Assembly: GCA_934555895.1 (NCBI GenBank)
Contig: CAKTFH010000002.1
Span: forward strand, 97,613-161,612
DNA from: an uncultured Muribaculaceae bacterium
GTDB lineage: Bacteria > Bacteroidota > Bacteroidia > Bacteroidales > Muribaculaceae
Reading direction: 5' to 3'
DNA: 64,000 nt
Position numbers and translations under genes: made by a program. A model generated the notes under the pieces. That model was not told where the DNA came from. It saw only the letters and a program-made list of their open reading frames with translations, and ran no database searches. Shown piece after piece: positions 19,232 through 28,491 of the stretch. Numbering within the stretch: the first letter of the stretch is position 1; each line of letters starts with the position of its first letter.

Positions 19232-20818
19232 ATGGAATTTACCTCGATTATATATGCCTTATTCCTCATAGCCGTAGTAGCGTTTTACTACAGCCCGTGG
19301 GCCATACGCGCGTCATGGAGGCAGAATATCCTGCTGCTCGCTGTAAGCTATATATTCTACGGAGCATGGGACTGGCGCTACCTCTCGCTCATCCTCATCA
19401 CCACACTCACCACCTACGGCACAGCCATCGCCATAGAGCGCACGCGCCGGCGCTTATGGCTCGTGACCAACATAGTGGTGAACATCGGCATACTGGTCAC
19501 CTTCAAATATTTCAACTTCTTCTCGGAAAACCTCGCCTGGCTGATGAAGTGGTTCGGATGGGAAATGGACTGGTTCACCCTCGATGTGCTGCTGCCGGTG
19601 GGCATCTCGTTTTACACCTTTCAGGCCATCGGCTACAGCATAGATGTGTGGCGGGGCGACATCAAGCCTACGCACAATCTGCTGCTGTTCGCCACCTTCA
19701 TCGCATTCTTTCCGCAACTCATCGCAGGCCCCATCGAACGCTCCATGGCGCTCATGCCGCAACTGGCGAGAGTGAACCGCTGGAACTACCGCGAGGGCGT
19801 GCAGGGTTTAAGGTTCATACTGTGGGGTCTGGTGAAGAAAGTAGCCGTGGCCGACCCGTGCGGCGCCGTGGCAGATACATGGTATGGTGATACCATCGCC
19901 TTCGGACCGATAGGATTCAGAGTGTATCTTGCCGGACTACTCTTCATGATTCAGGTCTACTGCGACTTCTCGGGTTACTGCGACATCGCCACGGGTTCCG
20001 CACGCCTGCTCGGCGTGAGACTCAGCATGAACTTCGACCGGCCGCTGATTTCACGCAATTTCCTCGAGCTATGGAACCGCTGGCACATAACGCTCACACG
20101 CTGGTTCACCGACTATGTGTATATCCCCCTCGGAGGCTCACGCAAAGGCAGATGCCGCACCTACGCCAATGTGATGGTGGTGTTTCTGCTCTCCGGTCTA
20201 TGGCACGGAGCCGGATGGGGATTCGTGATATGGGGTGCGATGAGCGGCGTGATTTTCTGTTTCCTCAGATATTTCGGATTCAACAACTACCGCCACGCGG
20301 CATCTCCTACCCTACGCGACCTCCCGGCTATATTCGCCACCCTGCAGACTTTCGCCATCACCACCATGTGGGTGCGCCTCTCGCAATATCCCGAAGTGGC
20401 GCTCGACTGCATGTGGCATTATGCCATTCCCATCAGCCTGCTGGCCACCGTAGTATTCCGCATGCTTTTCGATGCATGCCGCAAAACGGCAATCATGGCC
20501 TTCCATAGCCGTGAAACCGACCCGCAGTTGCGCCGACGGCTTTACTTCGGCTTCATGGGCGCAATATTCATAGTTCTTGTGACCATAGCGCCCGATATTG
20601 CCCTAACGCACCTCTATGTATGGACTATCTTCCTGTGCTACGGCTGTGAATGGGCCACCCGCTCTCTCCCGTGGGGCGACTGCCCTTTCCCGCTCCCCTG
20701 CCGCAAGGCGCCACGCCTTGGCTTATACATGCTGCTTTACATGCTTATACTCACCTATGGATTACTCCGCATGCCACCTGTAGTCGATGCGACAACGTTC
20801 CTCTACTTCCAGTTCTGA
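19232..20818 (+). CDS. MBOAT family membrane O-acyltransferase (AlgI/DltB type)
   Basis: MBOAT proteins move acyl groups, often acetyl, onto extracytoplasmic polymers. The product is 528 residues with many hydrophobic membrane segments. The two family signature histidines are visible: H285 in WNRWHITLTRWF and H325 in SGLWHGAGWG, the latter being the usual catalytic His. The motif DYVYIPLGGSRKG between them is typical of the AlgI branch. It overlaps the next gene by 32 bases, suggesting translational coupling with an SGNH-like partner. This mirrors AlgI with AlgJ/AlgX and DltB with DltD. No polymer synthesis genes are adjacent, so the acceptor is unknown. Confidence 0.88.
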   Translation: MEFTSIIYALFLIAVVAFYYSPWAIRASWRQNILLLAVSYIFYGAWDWRYLSLILITTLTTYGTAIAIERTRRRLWLVTNIVVNIGILVTFKYFNFFSENLAWLMKWFGWEMDWFTLDVLLPVGISFYTFQAIGYSIDVWRGDIKPTHNLLLFATFIAFFPQLIAGPIERSMALMPQLARVNRWNYREGVQGLRFILWGLVKKVAVADPCGAVADTWYGDTIAFGPIGFRVYLAGLLFMIQVYCDFSGYCDIATGSARLLGVRLSMNFDRPLISRNFLELWNRWHITLTRWFTDYVYIPLGGSRKGRCRTYANVMVVFLLSGLWHGAGWGFVIWGAMSGVIFCFLRYFGFNNYRHAASPTLRDLPAIFATLQTFAITTMWVRLSQYPEVALDCMWHYAIPISLLATVVFRMLFDACRKTAIMAFHSRETDPQLRRRLYFGFMGAIFIVLVTIAPDIALTHLYVWTIFLCYGCEWATRSLPWGDCPFPLPCRKAPRLGLYMLLYMLILTYGLLRMPPVVDATTFLYFQF

Positions 20819-21929
20819 GCCACGGCCTAAACGCCGCTTCGCCGCCACACCGTGGGGGCTGATGCTCCGTGCGGTGATGTTCGCAGGGCTGCCGATTGCA
20901 GTGCTTGTGTTCATCTATGTACTACACGACCCGTTCAAAGTGCTCCGCTGGCACGACGAGCCGTTCGCCGACCATCTCGGCTTAAACAAAGGTTCCCTCT
21001 CGGTGAACTCATTCGAACGGTTCAATCCCGAACACCACTTCGACTCGTTCATCATCGGGGCTTCCGTTTCGTGTTACTATCGTGCGGACGAGTGGAGACA
21101 ATATCTTCCCGACAGCGCATGCGTGACCCATTTCGACAGCTCATGGCAGCCTCCGACGCATCTTGCCAGGTTTGTAGAATTTCTCGACCGCAAGGATGTG
21201 CCGATGCATCATGTACTGCTGGTGCTCGCCCCCGAAGTGTTCACCTTCGTGGACGACGCAGACAACATATCCACCCTCCTGCCGCCTGCGGTGGTGCCAT
21301 GCACACTGTGGCCAGATATTCCTTCGCCTCTGCATGCGCTGCGTTTCCACTACAAATTTTTCACAAGTTTCTGCAGCTACCGTTACCTCCGGCCTTATGG
21401 GCACTGGAAACGTACCGGCGAACGTGATGAAAGCGACGGTACATATATTTTCGACCCTCAGCCGGTGGTCTACAGACATGTTGTAAATGAAGAGAGCATC
21501 CCCGAATGGGACTACATGCTCGACACAGATGCCGCAGCCTTCCACACACCTAAGGGATTAAAGAAATTTCATGCACCCGGCGATGTTTACACGCCTTTGC
21601 CCGGAGGCATCAAGCCGGAATACCGCGACGCCCTGCGCCGTGTGGCCGATGTGCTGCGTAAGAGGCATGCCGATGTGAAAATCATCCTTGCACCATCGCC
21701 GGCGCTGTATGTGCTCACCCCCGATGACGAGGCATTCATGCAGCAGACATTCGGCACACTCCACTGTAGCGCCGGGCGCCCGTATGTGAACCTCACGCGC
21801 GAGTTCCGCCCCGAGCAGTCAGACCCCTCCAACTTCTACGACGGCATCCACTACCGTCCCTCTCTCGCCTCAAAATATCTCCGTCGCGCCTACTCCCCTC
21901 CCTACGGCCCCTTTCCTCCTGATAAATAA
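20787..21929 (+). CDS. Membrane-anchored SGNH/DltD-like partner of the MBOAT protein
   Basis: The product is 380 residues with a basic N-terminus and one hydrophobic segment (residues 25-45), leaving the rest outside the membrane. A candidate triad of the SGNH type is present: S93 in FIIGASVS, and D352 and H355 in YDGIHYRP near the C-terminus, matching the DxxH block of AlgX/AlgJ and DltD proteins. I infer that it completes acyl transfer begun by the MBOAT gene it overlaps. The ATG at 20787 lies inside that gene; later starts are possible but would remove the cytoplasmic tail. Family assignment comes from motif and context; overall similarity is weak. Confidence 0.65.
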   Translation: MRQRSSTSSSEPRPKRRFAATPWGLMLRAVMFAGLPIAVLVFIYVLHDPFKVLRWHDEPFADHLGLNKGSLSVNSFERFNPEHHFDSFIIGASVSCYYRADEWRQYLPDSACVTHFDSSWQPPTHLARFVEFLDRKDVPMHHVLLVLAPEVFTFVDDADNISTLLPPAVVPCTLWPDIPSPLHALRFHYKFFTSFCSYRYLRPYGHWKRTGERDESDGTYIFDPQPVVYRHVVNEESIPEWDYMLDTDAAAFHTPKGLKKFHAPGDVYTPLPGGIKPEYRDALRRVADVLRKRHADVKIILAPSPALYVLTPDDEAFMQQTFGTLHCSAGRPYVNLTREFRPEQSDPSNFYDGIHYRPSLASKYLRRAYSPPYGPFPPDK

Positions 21930-21937
21930 TCGAGAGC

Positions 21938-22644
21938 CTATGAACCGTTATGCTGACGGCGATAATCCAACGGCGTCACACCTACATGGCGCTTAAAATA
22001 TCTTACCATATATGAAGTGCTCTCGAAACAGTATCGGTGAGCAATCTCCTTTACCGAGAGGTCTGTGGTGGCAAGCAATGCCTTTAGGTCCATTATAATC
22101 TGACGGTCAATCAATTCCTTCGGTGAGACGCTGAATACGTGTAATGTGATTTTGGAAAGATAATAAGGGGTGATACACAATTCGTCGGCCTTACTCTTGA
22201 TTCAAACCCTAAGAAAAAGTTCTGCCACTGATTGCGAAGCATTGTGTTCAGGAAACCATCGTCAGCACTTTTTTCAATCCATTTTAACCCTCTATACCAA
22301 AGCAGCAGCTCCCTAGGCCCGTTCTCAGTAATCCGGCAAATCTGATTGTCGGCAAGCCAGTCGAGAAACTCACATGATGAGATAAAGGTCACCTCATCTG
22401 TCAGCGATATTGAGAGCTCGATTTTAATAGCCCTGAAATCGCGGCTTGTTTTTTCAATAGAGAAAAGTGTGTCGGAAAACACTGTGGCCAGACACCCGCA
22501 ACGAAATGGTTTCTTGGCGAAATTACATTCGAACATGGCATACCCCGATAGGCAGTATATAAGCACGCATCCTTTGGTGCGCAACGGTACGCCGAGATAA
22601 TTTCTCAAATCCGAGAGTTCAGAAGTATATATCGGTTCATTCAT
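21938..22644 (-). pseudogene. AraC-family transcription regulator with a frameshift
   Basis: The gene reads from ATG 22644 in one frame to about 22200 (N-terminal sensing domain, about 145 residues, ending FFLGFES) and continues in another frame from SKADELCITPYYLS to the stop at 21938. The second part is a complete AraC DNA-binding domain with both helix-turn-helix units (for example LSVKEIAHRYCFES and YMVRYFKRHVGVTP). A single missing base between 22193 and 22203 explains the break. The second frame has a TGA immediately upstream of the join, so it cannot begin earlier. It is divergent from the RND efflux operon and was probably its regulator. It could be a pseudogene, a sequencing error or, less likely, a frameshift site. 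Confidence 0.78.
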
Positions 22645-22734
22645 GTGACCGGAGATTATGACACGAATTTAGCAATTATATAGCAATATCGGTCCATGCA
22701 GTTTTCAAAAGTGACATAAGTGTTTGGTTTAGTG

Positions 22735-22767
22735 TTGTGTTCCTGCCGTGACTAAGGGCTAATTTTG
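22735..22767 (+). promoter_or_regulatory. Probable promoter of the efflux operon
   Basis: TTG at 22735-22737 is separated by 22 bases from TAATTTTG at 22760-22767, close to the TTTG/TAnnTTTG consensus. The adaptor gene starts 29 bases further on. The region between this operon and the divergent regulator is where the AraC protein would be expected to bind. Confidence 0.5.
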
Positions 22768-22796
22768 CAGGCTGAAAATATATAGACAATCAGGAT

Positions 22797-23903
22797 ATGA
22801 CAATGGTAAAAAGACAACTATTCATGCTCTCGCTTCTATCGGCACTCCTATTTTCAGCCTGCAAAAAAGAAGAAAGGCAGATGCCTGCTAGGGAGTATGC
22901 ATCACTTGAAGTGAACAAATCCTCAGTCGAAACCGTCGACCGATATCCGGCCACTTTCAGAGGGCGGCAGGATGTAGATATCATTCCGCAGGTATCAGGC
23001 AAAATCACCTCAGTCAATGTGAAAGAAGGTGAGAGGGTAAAGAAAAATCAGACACTTTTTGTCATCTACCAGGTGCCTTACAAAGCCGCATTACAGACCG
23101 CATTGGCAAACCTTGAATCGGCAAAAGCAGAAGTAGCTTCCGCACAGCTTAACTATGACGGTAAGCAGGAACTCTTTGCACAGAAAGTGATTTCCGATTT
23201 TGAACTGAAAAAGAGCCATAACGCGCTTTTAGTTGCCAAGGCAGCCATGCTTCAGGCCGAGGCACAGGTCACCAATGCCCGCAACGACCTGTCACATACT
23301 ATTATATCCAGCCCGTGTGACGGCGTTGTCGGTACTTTGCCCTATCGTGCCGGTTATCTTGTTAGTCCCGGTATGCAGACACCTTTGACAACGGTGTCTG
23401 ACAATTCGGAAATGTATGTCTATTTCTCTATTCCCGAAAACCGTATGATTGAACTTATACGCCGACACGGTAGCACTGAAGCAGTTCTGAAAGCTATGCC
23501 TTCAGTGCGTCTTTATCTCAACGATGGCTCGGATTACGATGCAGAGGGCCATATAGAGAGTATGAGCGGCGTACTTGACAAAACCACCGGCAGTGTATCA
23601 CTCAGGGCTGTATTCTCAAACGCAAGCGGTCTTTTACACAGTGGCGGCGCAGGTAATATCGGTCTGACCAGCAAACATGACAATGTAACCCTTATTCCGC
23701 AGGGAGCTACATACGAATTACAGGACAAGGTCTATGTCTATAAGGTTGTTGACGGTAAAGCCCATGCAGTACAGTTGAAGGTTAAACCCATAGCCGAAAA
23801 GAAACAATATATCGTTTTGTCCGGTCTGACAGTAGGTGATGTCATTATTACCGAAGGAGTAGGCAATCTACAGGACGGGGCTGATGTCAAACTGAAAAAA
23901 TGA
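22797..23903 (+). CDS. RND efflux periplasmic adaptor lipoprotein (MexA/AcrA type)
   Basis: The adaptor links the inner-membrane RND pump to the outer-membrane channel. The product is 368 residues. The N-terminus is a lipoprotein signal with lipobox LLFSACKK. The order is typical: a first lipoyl half (PQVSGKITSVNVKEGERV), a coiled-coil hairpin rich in Ala, Glu and Lys (about residues 95-165), the second lipoyl half (ISSPCDGVVGTLPYRAGYLV), then beta-barrel and membrane-proximal domains. The start is at ATG 22797 after AGGAT, with ATG 22803 as an alternative. It is intact, unlike the pump gene that follows 13 bases later. Base composition is AT-richer than the flanking housekeeping genes. Confidence 0.93.
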   Translation: MTMVKRQLFMLSLLSALLFSACKKEERQMPAREYASLEVNKSSVETVDRYPATFRGRQDVDIIPQVSGKITSVNVKEGERVKKNQTLFVIYQVPYKAALQTALANLESAKAEVASAQLNYDGKQELFAQKVISDFELKKSHNALLVAKAAMLQAEAQVTNARNDLSHTIISSPCDGVVGTLPYRAGYLVSPGMQTPLTTVSDNSEMYVYFSIPENRMIELIRRHGSTEAVLKAMPSVRLYLNDGSDYDAEGHIESMSGVLDKTTGSVSLRAVFSNASGLLHSGGAGNIGLTSKHDNVTLIPQGATYELQDKVYVYKVVDGKAHAVQLKVKPIAEKKQYIVLSGLTVGDVIITEGVGNLQDGADVKLKK

Positions 23904-23916
23904 TAAGGCGAAGACC

Positions 23917-26900
23917 ATGAATGTAAAGACTTTTATAGAACGCCCGGTACTCTCAATAGTCATATCCGTCGCTATACTCCTGTTAGGAGTTATAGCTCTC
24001 ATGGGATTGCCGATAGAGCAATTTCCCAATATCGCTCCTCCTACTGTCGAGGTTATGACATCTTATCCGGGTGCGAATGCCGAGACGGTAGAAAAGAGTG
24101 TCATCGTGCCACTGGAAGAGGCAATAAACGGTGTGGAAAACATGACCTACATATCTTCCACCTCATCAAATGCAGGTGATGCGTACCTGACCATATATTT
24201 CAAACAGGGTACAGACCCGGATATGGCAGCCATGAATGTCCAGAACAGAGTATCTACCGCTGCAGGGCTTCTTCCAGCCGAGGTTACAAAAATAGGTGTA
24301 ACCACAAACAAACAGCAAAAATCAATGCTGAAAGCCATAACGCTTTATAGTCCGGACGACAGCTATGATACTCAATTTCTCAACAACTATCTTGCTATCA
24401 ATGTAATTCCGCGTCTCAAACGAATATCGGGCGTAGGTGCCGTGACATTACTCGGTTCCAATTATAGTATGCGTATCTGGCTCAAACCAGATATTATGGG
24501 ACAGTATGGTCTGGTTCCCGCCGATGTCACCGCCGCACTTGCCTCTCAAAACATCGAGTCCGCCACCGGCTCTTTTGGCGAGAATTATGAAGGTATATTC
24601 CAATATACAATGAAATATAAAGGGCGACTTTCCACTCCTGAGGAATTTGAAAATATAGTCATCAAGTCGCTCCCATCCGGAGAAGTATTGCGCCTTAAAT
24701 AAATAGCGGAAGTTGAGCTTGGTGATGAGGCATACAACTACCGCAGTCAGACCAACGGACATCCGGGTGCACTCTTTATGGTTTATCAGACCGCCGGTTC
24801 AAATGCGACGGAAGTAATCAATGCCATCGACAAGGAGATAGAAAAGATGTCGAAGAGTCTGCCCAAAGGAGTGGAATTCGGCGATGTGTTCTCGACAAAA
24901 GACTTCCTTGACGCCTCGATGCATCAGGTAATAAAAACACTGTTCGAAGCATTTTTTCTTGTGGTGCTGATAGTATTTATATTCCTTCAGGATGTCAAGT
25001 CTGTAATCATACCTGCGATTTCTATCATAGTCTCTCTTGTAGGAACATTTATAGTGATGTCGCTTATTGGATTTTCAATCAATCTTCTGACTCTTTTCGC
25101 ACTTGTTCTTGCAATCGGTATTGTGGTCGATGACGCGATTATTGTGGTTGAAGCTGTGGAGGCAAGATTTGATATAGGTTACAAATCTCCGTTCATGGCT
25201 ACCAATGACGCCATGAAAAGCATCACATCCGCTATCGTCACGACTACTTTGGTATTCATGGCAGTATTCCTCCCTGTATCGATGATGGGAGGAACATCAG
25301 GAACATTCTACACCCAGTTCGGCTTGACCATGGCAGCTGCAGTAGGTATTTCGGCAGTAAATGCGCTAACTCTTTCACCCGCACTGTGCGCCATCATGCT
25401 TAAACCACATAAAAATGGAAGCAAAAAACAAGGTTTGCCGAAAGATACAGAATCGGATTCAATTCAGCATTCAGCCATCTCACACAAAGATATGTGCGTG
25501 GAGTGATATTCTTCGTGCGTCGCAAGCCCATTATGTGGATTGCCCTTTTGGTGTCTATCGGGCTACTTGTGTTCTTTATGAATACCACAAAGACAGGCCT
25601 TGTGCCAGACGAGGATACCGGCTCAATAATGGTCAATATCAGTACTCCCCCCGGTTCATCTGTAGCCCGCACCAATGAGATTATGAAGCAGATTGAACAG
25701 CGCATCGACAGTATACCTGAAATAGAGTTCTACAGCGAGACAGTAGGATACGGGCTGATTGGCGGTGCCGGTCCGTCAAGCGGTATGCTTATCGTAAAAC
25801 TACATAACTGGGCAGACCGAAAGAAAGAAGGAAGCGATGCCCAAAGTGTGGTCGATAAAATCAATGCCATAGGCATGGAGATTCCGGATGTGACAGTCTT
25901 TGCATTCCTTCCACCTCTTATTGATGGCTATGGAGTCAGCAGTGGCTTTGAAATAAACCTACAGGATCAGGCAGACGGCCGCGCCGACTCATTGTTCTCA
26001 GTAGGGCAAAGACTGATCGCAGCCCTTCAGGAAAGGCCTGAAATATCTGCGGCTTACTCAAATTTCAATGTTTCATTTCCACAATATACCGTGGATGTTG
26101 ACCCGGTAAAATGCGAAAGAGCCGGCATCACTGCGGATGCAGTTCTTGAAACACTGTCGGGATATTACAGTGGTGCTTATGTTTCTAACTTCAACCGCTT
26201 CTCCAAACTTTATCGCGTCATGATTCAGGCATCGCCGAATTATCGAGTAGATGTAGAATCTCTTGACCGCATAATGACCCGGACACCCGACGGCATGGCT
26301 CCTTTGAGCAATTTTGTAACCATTACCAAAGACTATGGGCCGGAATCAGTAAGTCGGTTCAATCTATATAGTTCGATGGGAATCAACGGTGAGGCAGCTC
26401 CGGGATATAGTTCCGGCGATGCGATAGCCGCTGTGCGTGAAACTGCGGATAAGATTCTGCCAAAGGGTTACAGCTATGAGTTCTCGGGTATATCCCGTGA
26501 AGAGAGCGAGACATCCAACAACACAGTGTTGATTTTCATGTTCTGCCTTGTATTTGTATATCTTATTCTATGTGGATTGTATGAAAGTTTCCTCGTCCCG
26601 TTTGCCGTGCTTCTTTCGGTCCCGTTTGGCCTTATGGGCAGTTTCCTTTTTGCCAAACTTATGGGACTTGAAAATAATATTTACCTTCAGACTGGACTCA
26701 TCATGCTGATCGGTCTTCTTGCCAAGACCGCGATTCTCGTAACCGATTATGCCGTTGACCGACGCAAGGCTGGAATGTCATTGATACAATCGGCTGTCGG
26801 GGCAGCAAAAGCTCGATTCCGTCCTATTCTAATGACTGTACTTGCTATGATATTCGGTCTTTTACCCCTTATGTTCTCCTCCGGTGCCGGTGCTAATGGT

Positions 26901-27107
26901 AACAGTTCGTTGGGGTCGGGAGTTGTAGGCGGATTACTTATCGGTGCTTTAGCATTACTATTCTTTGTTCCCGCTATGTTTATCGTATTCCAGTCGCTAC
27001 AGGAGAAAATCAAGCCTGTCCAGTTTGGGGTTGAGAAGCTTCCTGATCTCCAGATCGAAGTCGAGAAGGAGGAAATTAAAATCCAGAAAAAGAAGAAAGG
27101 AGAATGA
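23917..27107 (+). pseudogene. RND efflux pump (AcrB/MexB type), interrupted by a stop and a frameshift
   Basis: The three open segments together make a full-length pump. Segment 1 (23917-24702) starts MNVKTFIERPVLS and ends at an in-frame TAA (24700-24702) after GEVLRLK, where relatives continue with a D-I-A-E-V-type sequence; here IAEVELGDEAYNYR follows directly after the stop. Segment 2 is in the same frame and carries the proton-relay pair in GIVVDDAIIVVE. At the six-A run 25423-25428 the coding frame shifts, and the third segment resumes as FAERYRIGFNSAF and continues to 27107. The tail has the second transmembrane half (LILCGLYESFLVPFAVLLSVPF). As read, no single polypeptide spans the pump, so function is doubtful unless the lesions are sequence errors. 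Confidence 0.88.
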
Positions 27108-28465
27108 AACAGATTATTATTGCAGTAGTAGTTTTACTTCTCACAAGCAGCTGCTCGACATACAAGAAATACAGCCGTCCGGAGGAAGTCAGCACCAATA
27201 ATCTCTTCGGAGAAGATGTTGCTGTGACCGATACTTTTACGGCGGCATCAATTCCGTGGCATGAATTTTTTACAGATTCGAAATTACGGACTTTGATAGA
27301 TACGGCATTAGCAAATAATTCCGACCTTCGCATTGCGTCTCTTCGTGTTGAACAGGCTGAGGCAACTCTTTCCGCAGCCCGTCTGGCTTACCTTCCCGGA
27401 ATTTCCTTGAATCCACAGGGAGGCATAAGCAGTTACGCCGGAGATAAGGCAATAAAAACTTATTCCCTCGGTCTTTCCGCCGATTGGGAAATAGATATTT
27501 CAGGCCGCATTACCAATGAAAAGCGAGTAGCTTATGCTAACTTGCGACAGCAGAAGGATTACCGGCAGGCTGTTTCTACGCAACTTGTAGCGACAGTGGC
27601 TAACAGCTATTACAACTTACTCGCTCTTGACCAACAACTGTCAATTTCACAGAAGTCTCTTGAGGCATGGAATGAGATTATTCGTACTCTTGAAGTCCGC
27701 AAGACGGTAGGAGAAGGACAACAAGCCTCTGTAGCGCAGGCGAAAGCAAGCCGGCTTGATGTGGAAAATACCATTCTGTCGCTGTCTCAACAGATAAAGA
27801 CTCAGGAGAATTCCTTATGCACATTGTTGGGATGGACACTGCGTAAAATCGACCGTAGTGATTTGAAAGCCCAGATATTCCCTGATGACATAGCAATAGG
27901 AGTACCGTTGCAATTACTTGAAAACCGACCGGACATACATCAGGCAGAATATGCTTTGCAATCGGCATTCTATTCAACCAATGTCGCGCGGTCTGCGTTT
28001 TATCCGTCTCTGACATTGAGCGGCACTGTCGGTTGGACAAACAACACCGGAGCGGCTATCATTAATCCCGGCAACTGGCTTCTTAACGCCATAGGATCAC
28101 TGGTACAACCATTGTTCAATCGTGGACGCAACATTGCAAATCTGAAAATAGCAAAAGCCCAGCAGGAAGAAGCTCTTATCGCATTCCAGCAAAAACTTCT
28201 GGAAGCCGGTGCGGAAGTAAATGATGCGCTTTCACAATGGCAGAATGCTGAACAACAGCTGAATGTCAGTGCGCGTCAGATAGAGGCTCTTGAAGATGCT
28301 GTAAAAAGTACAAGGCTTTTAATGACATATAGTGACAGCAGCAGTTATCTCGAAGTCCTCACCGCACAGCAATCACTCCTTTCAGCACAGCTGACTGAAA
28401 CGCAGGAAACTTTCGATAAAATCCAAGGTATCATCAAATTATATCATGCACTTGGAGGAGGGTGA
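27104..28465 (+). CDS. Outer-membrane efflux channel lipoprotein (OprM/NodT type)
   Basis: TolC-family channel completing the tripartite RND system. The product is 453 residues, with a lipoprotein signal ending LLTSSCSTYKKYSRP. Two repeats of long helices and strands are visible, including ADWEIDISGRI in the first half and PDIHQAEYALQSAF with SLTLSGTVGWT in the second, which are family hallmarks. The ATG overlaps the TGA of the pump gene in ATGA, so translation is coupled to a gene that is interrupted upstream. It ends 26 bases before the stop of the convergent rarA. Confidence 0.93.
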   Translation: MKQIIIAVVVLLLTSSCSTYKKYSRPEEVSTNNLFGEDVAVTDTFTAASIPWHEFFTDSKLRTLIDTALANNSDLRIASLRVEQAEATLSAARLAYLPGISLNPQGGISSYAGDKAIKTYSLGLSADWEIDISGRITNEKRVAYANLRQQKDYRQAVSTQLVATVANSYYNLLALDQQLSISQKSLEAWNEIIRTLEVRKTVGEGQQASVAQAKASRLDVENTILSLSQQIKTQENSLCTLLGWTLRKIDRSDLKAQIFPDDIAIGVPLQLLENRPDIHQAEYALQSAFYSTNVARSAFYPSLTLSGTVGWTNNTGAAIINPGNWLLNAIGSLVQPLFNRGRNIANLKIAKAQQEEALIAFQQKLLEAGAEVNDALSQWQNAEQQLNVSARQIEALEDAVKSTRLLMTYSDSSSYLEVLTAQQSLLSAQLTETQETFDKIQGIIKLYHALGGG

Positions 28466-28491
28466 ACACACTCTCTGCACCCATGCGCCTG

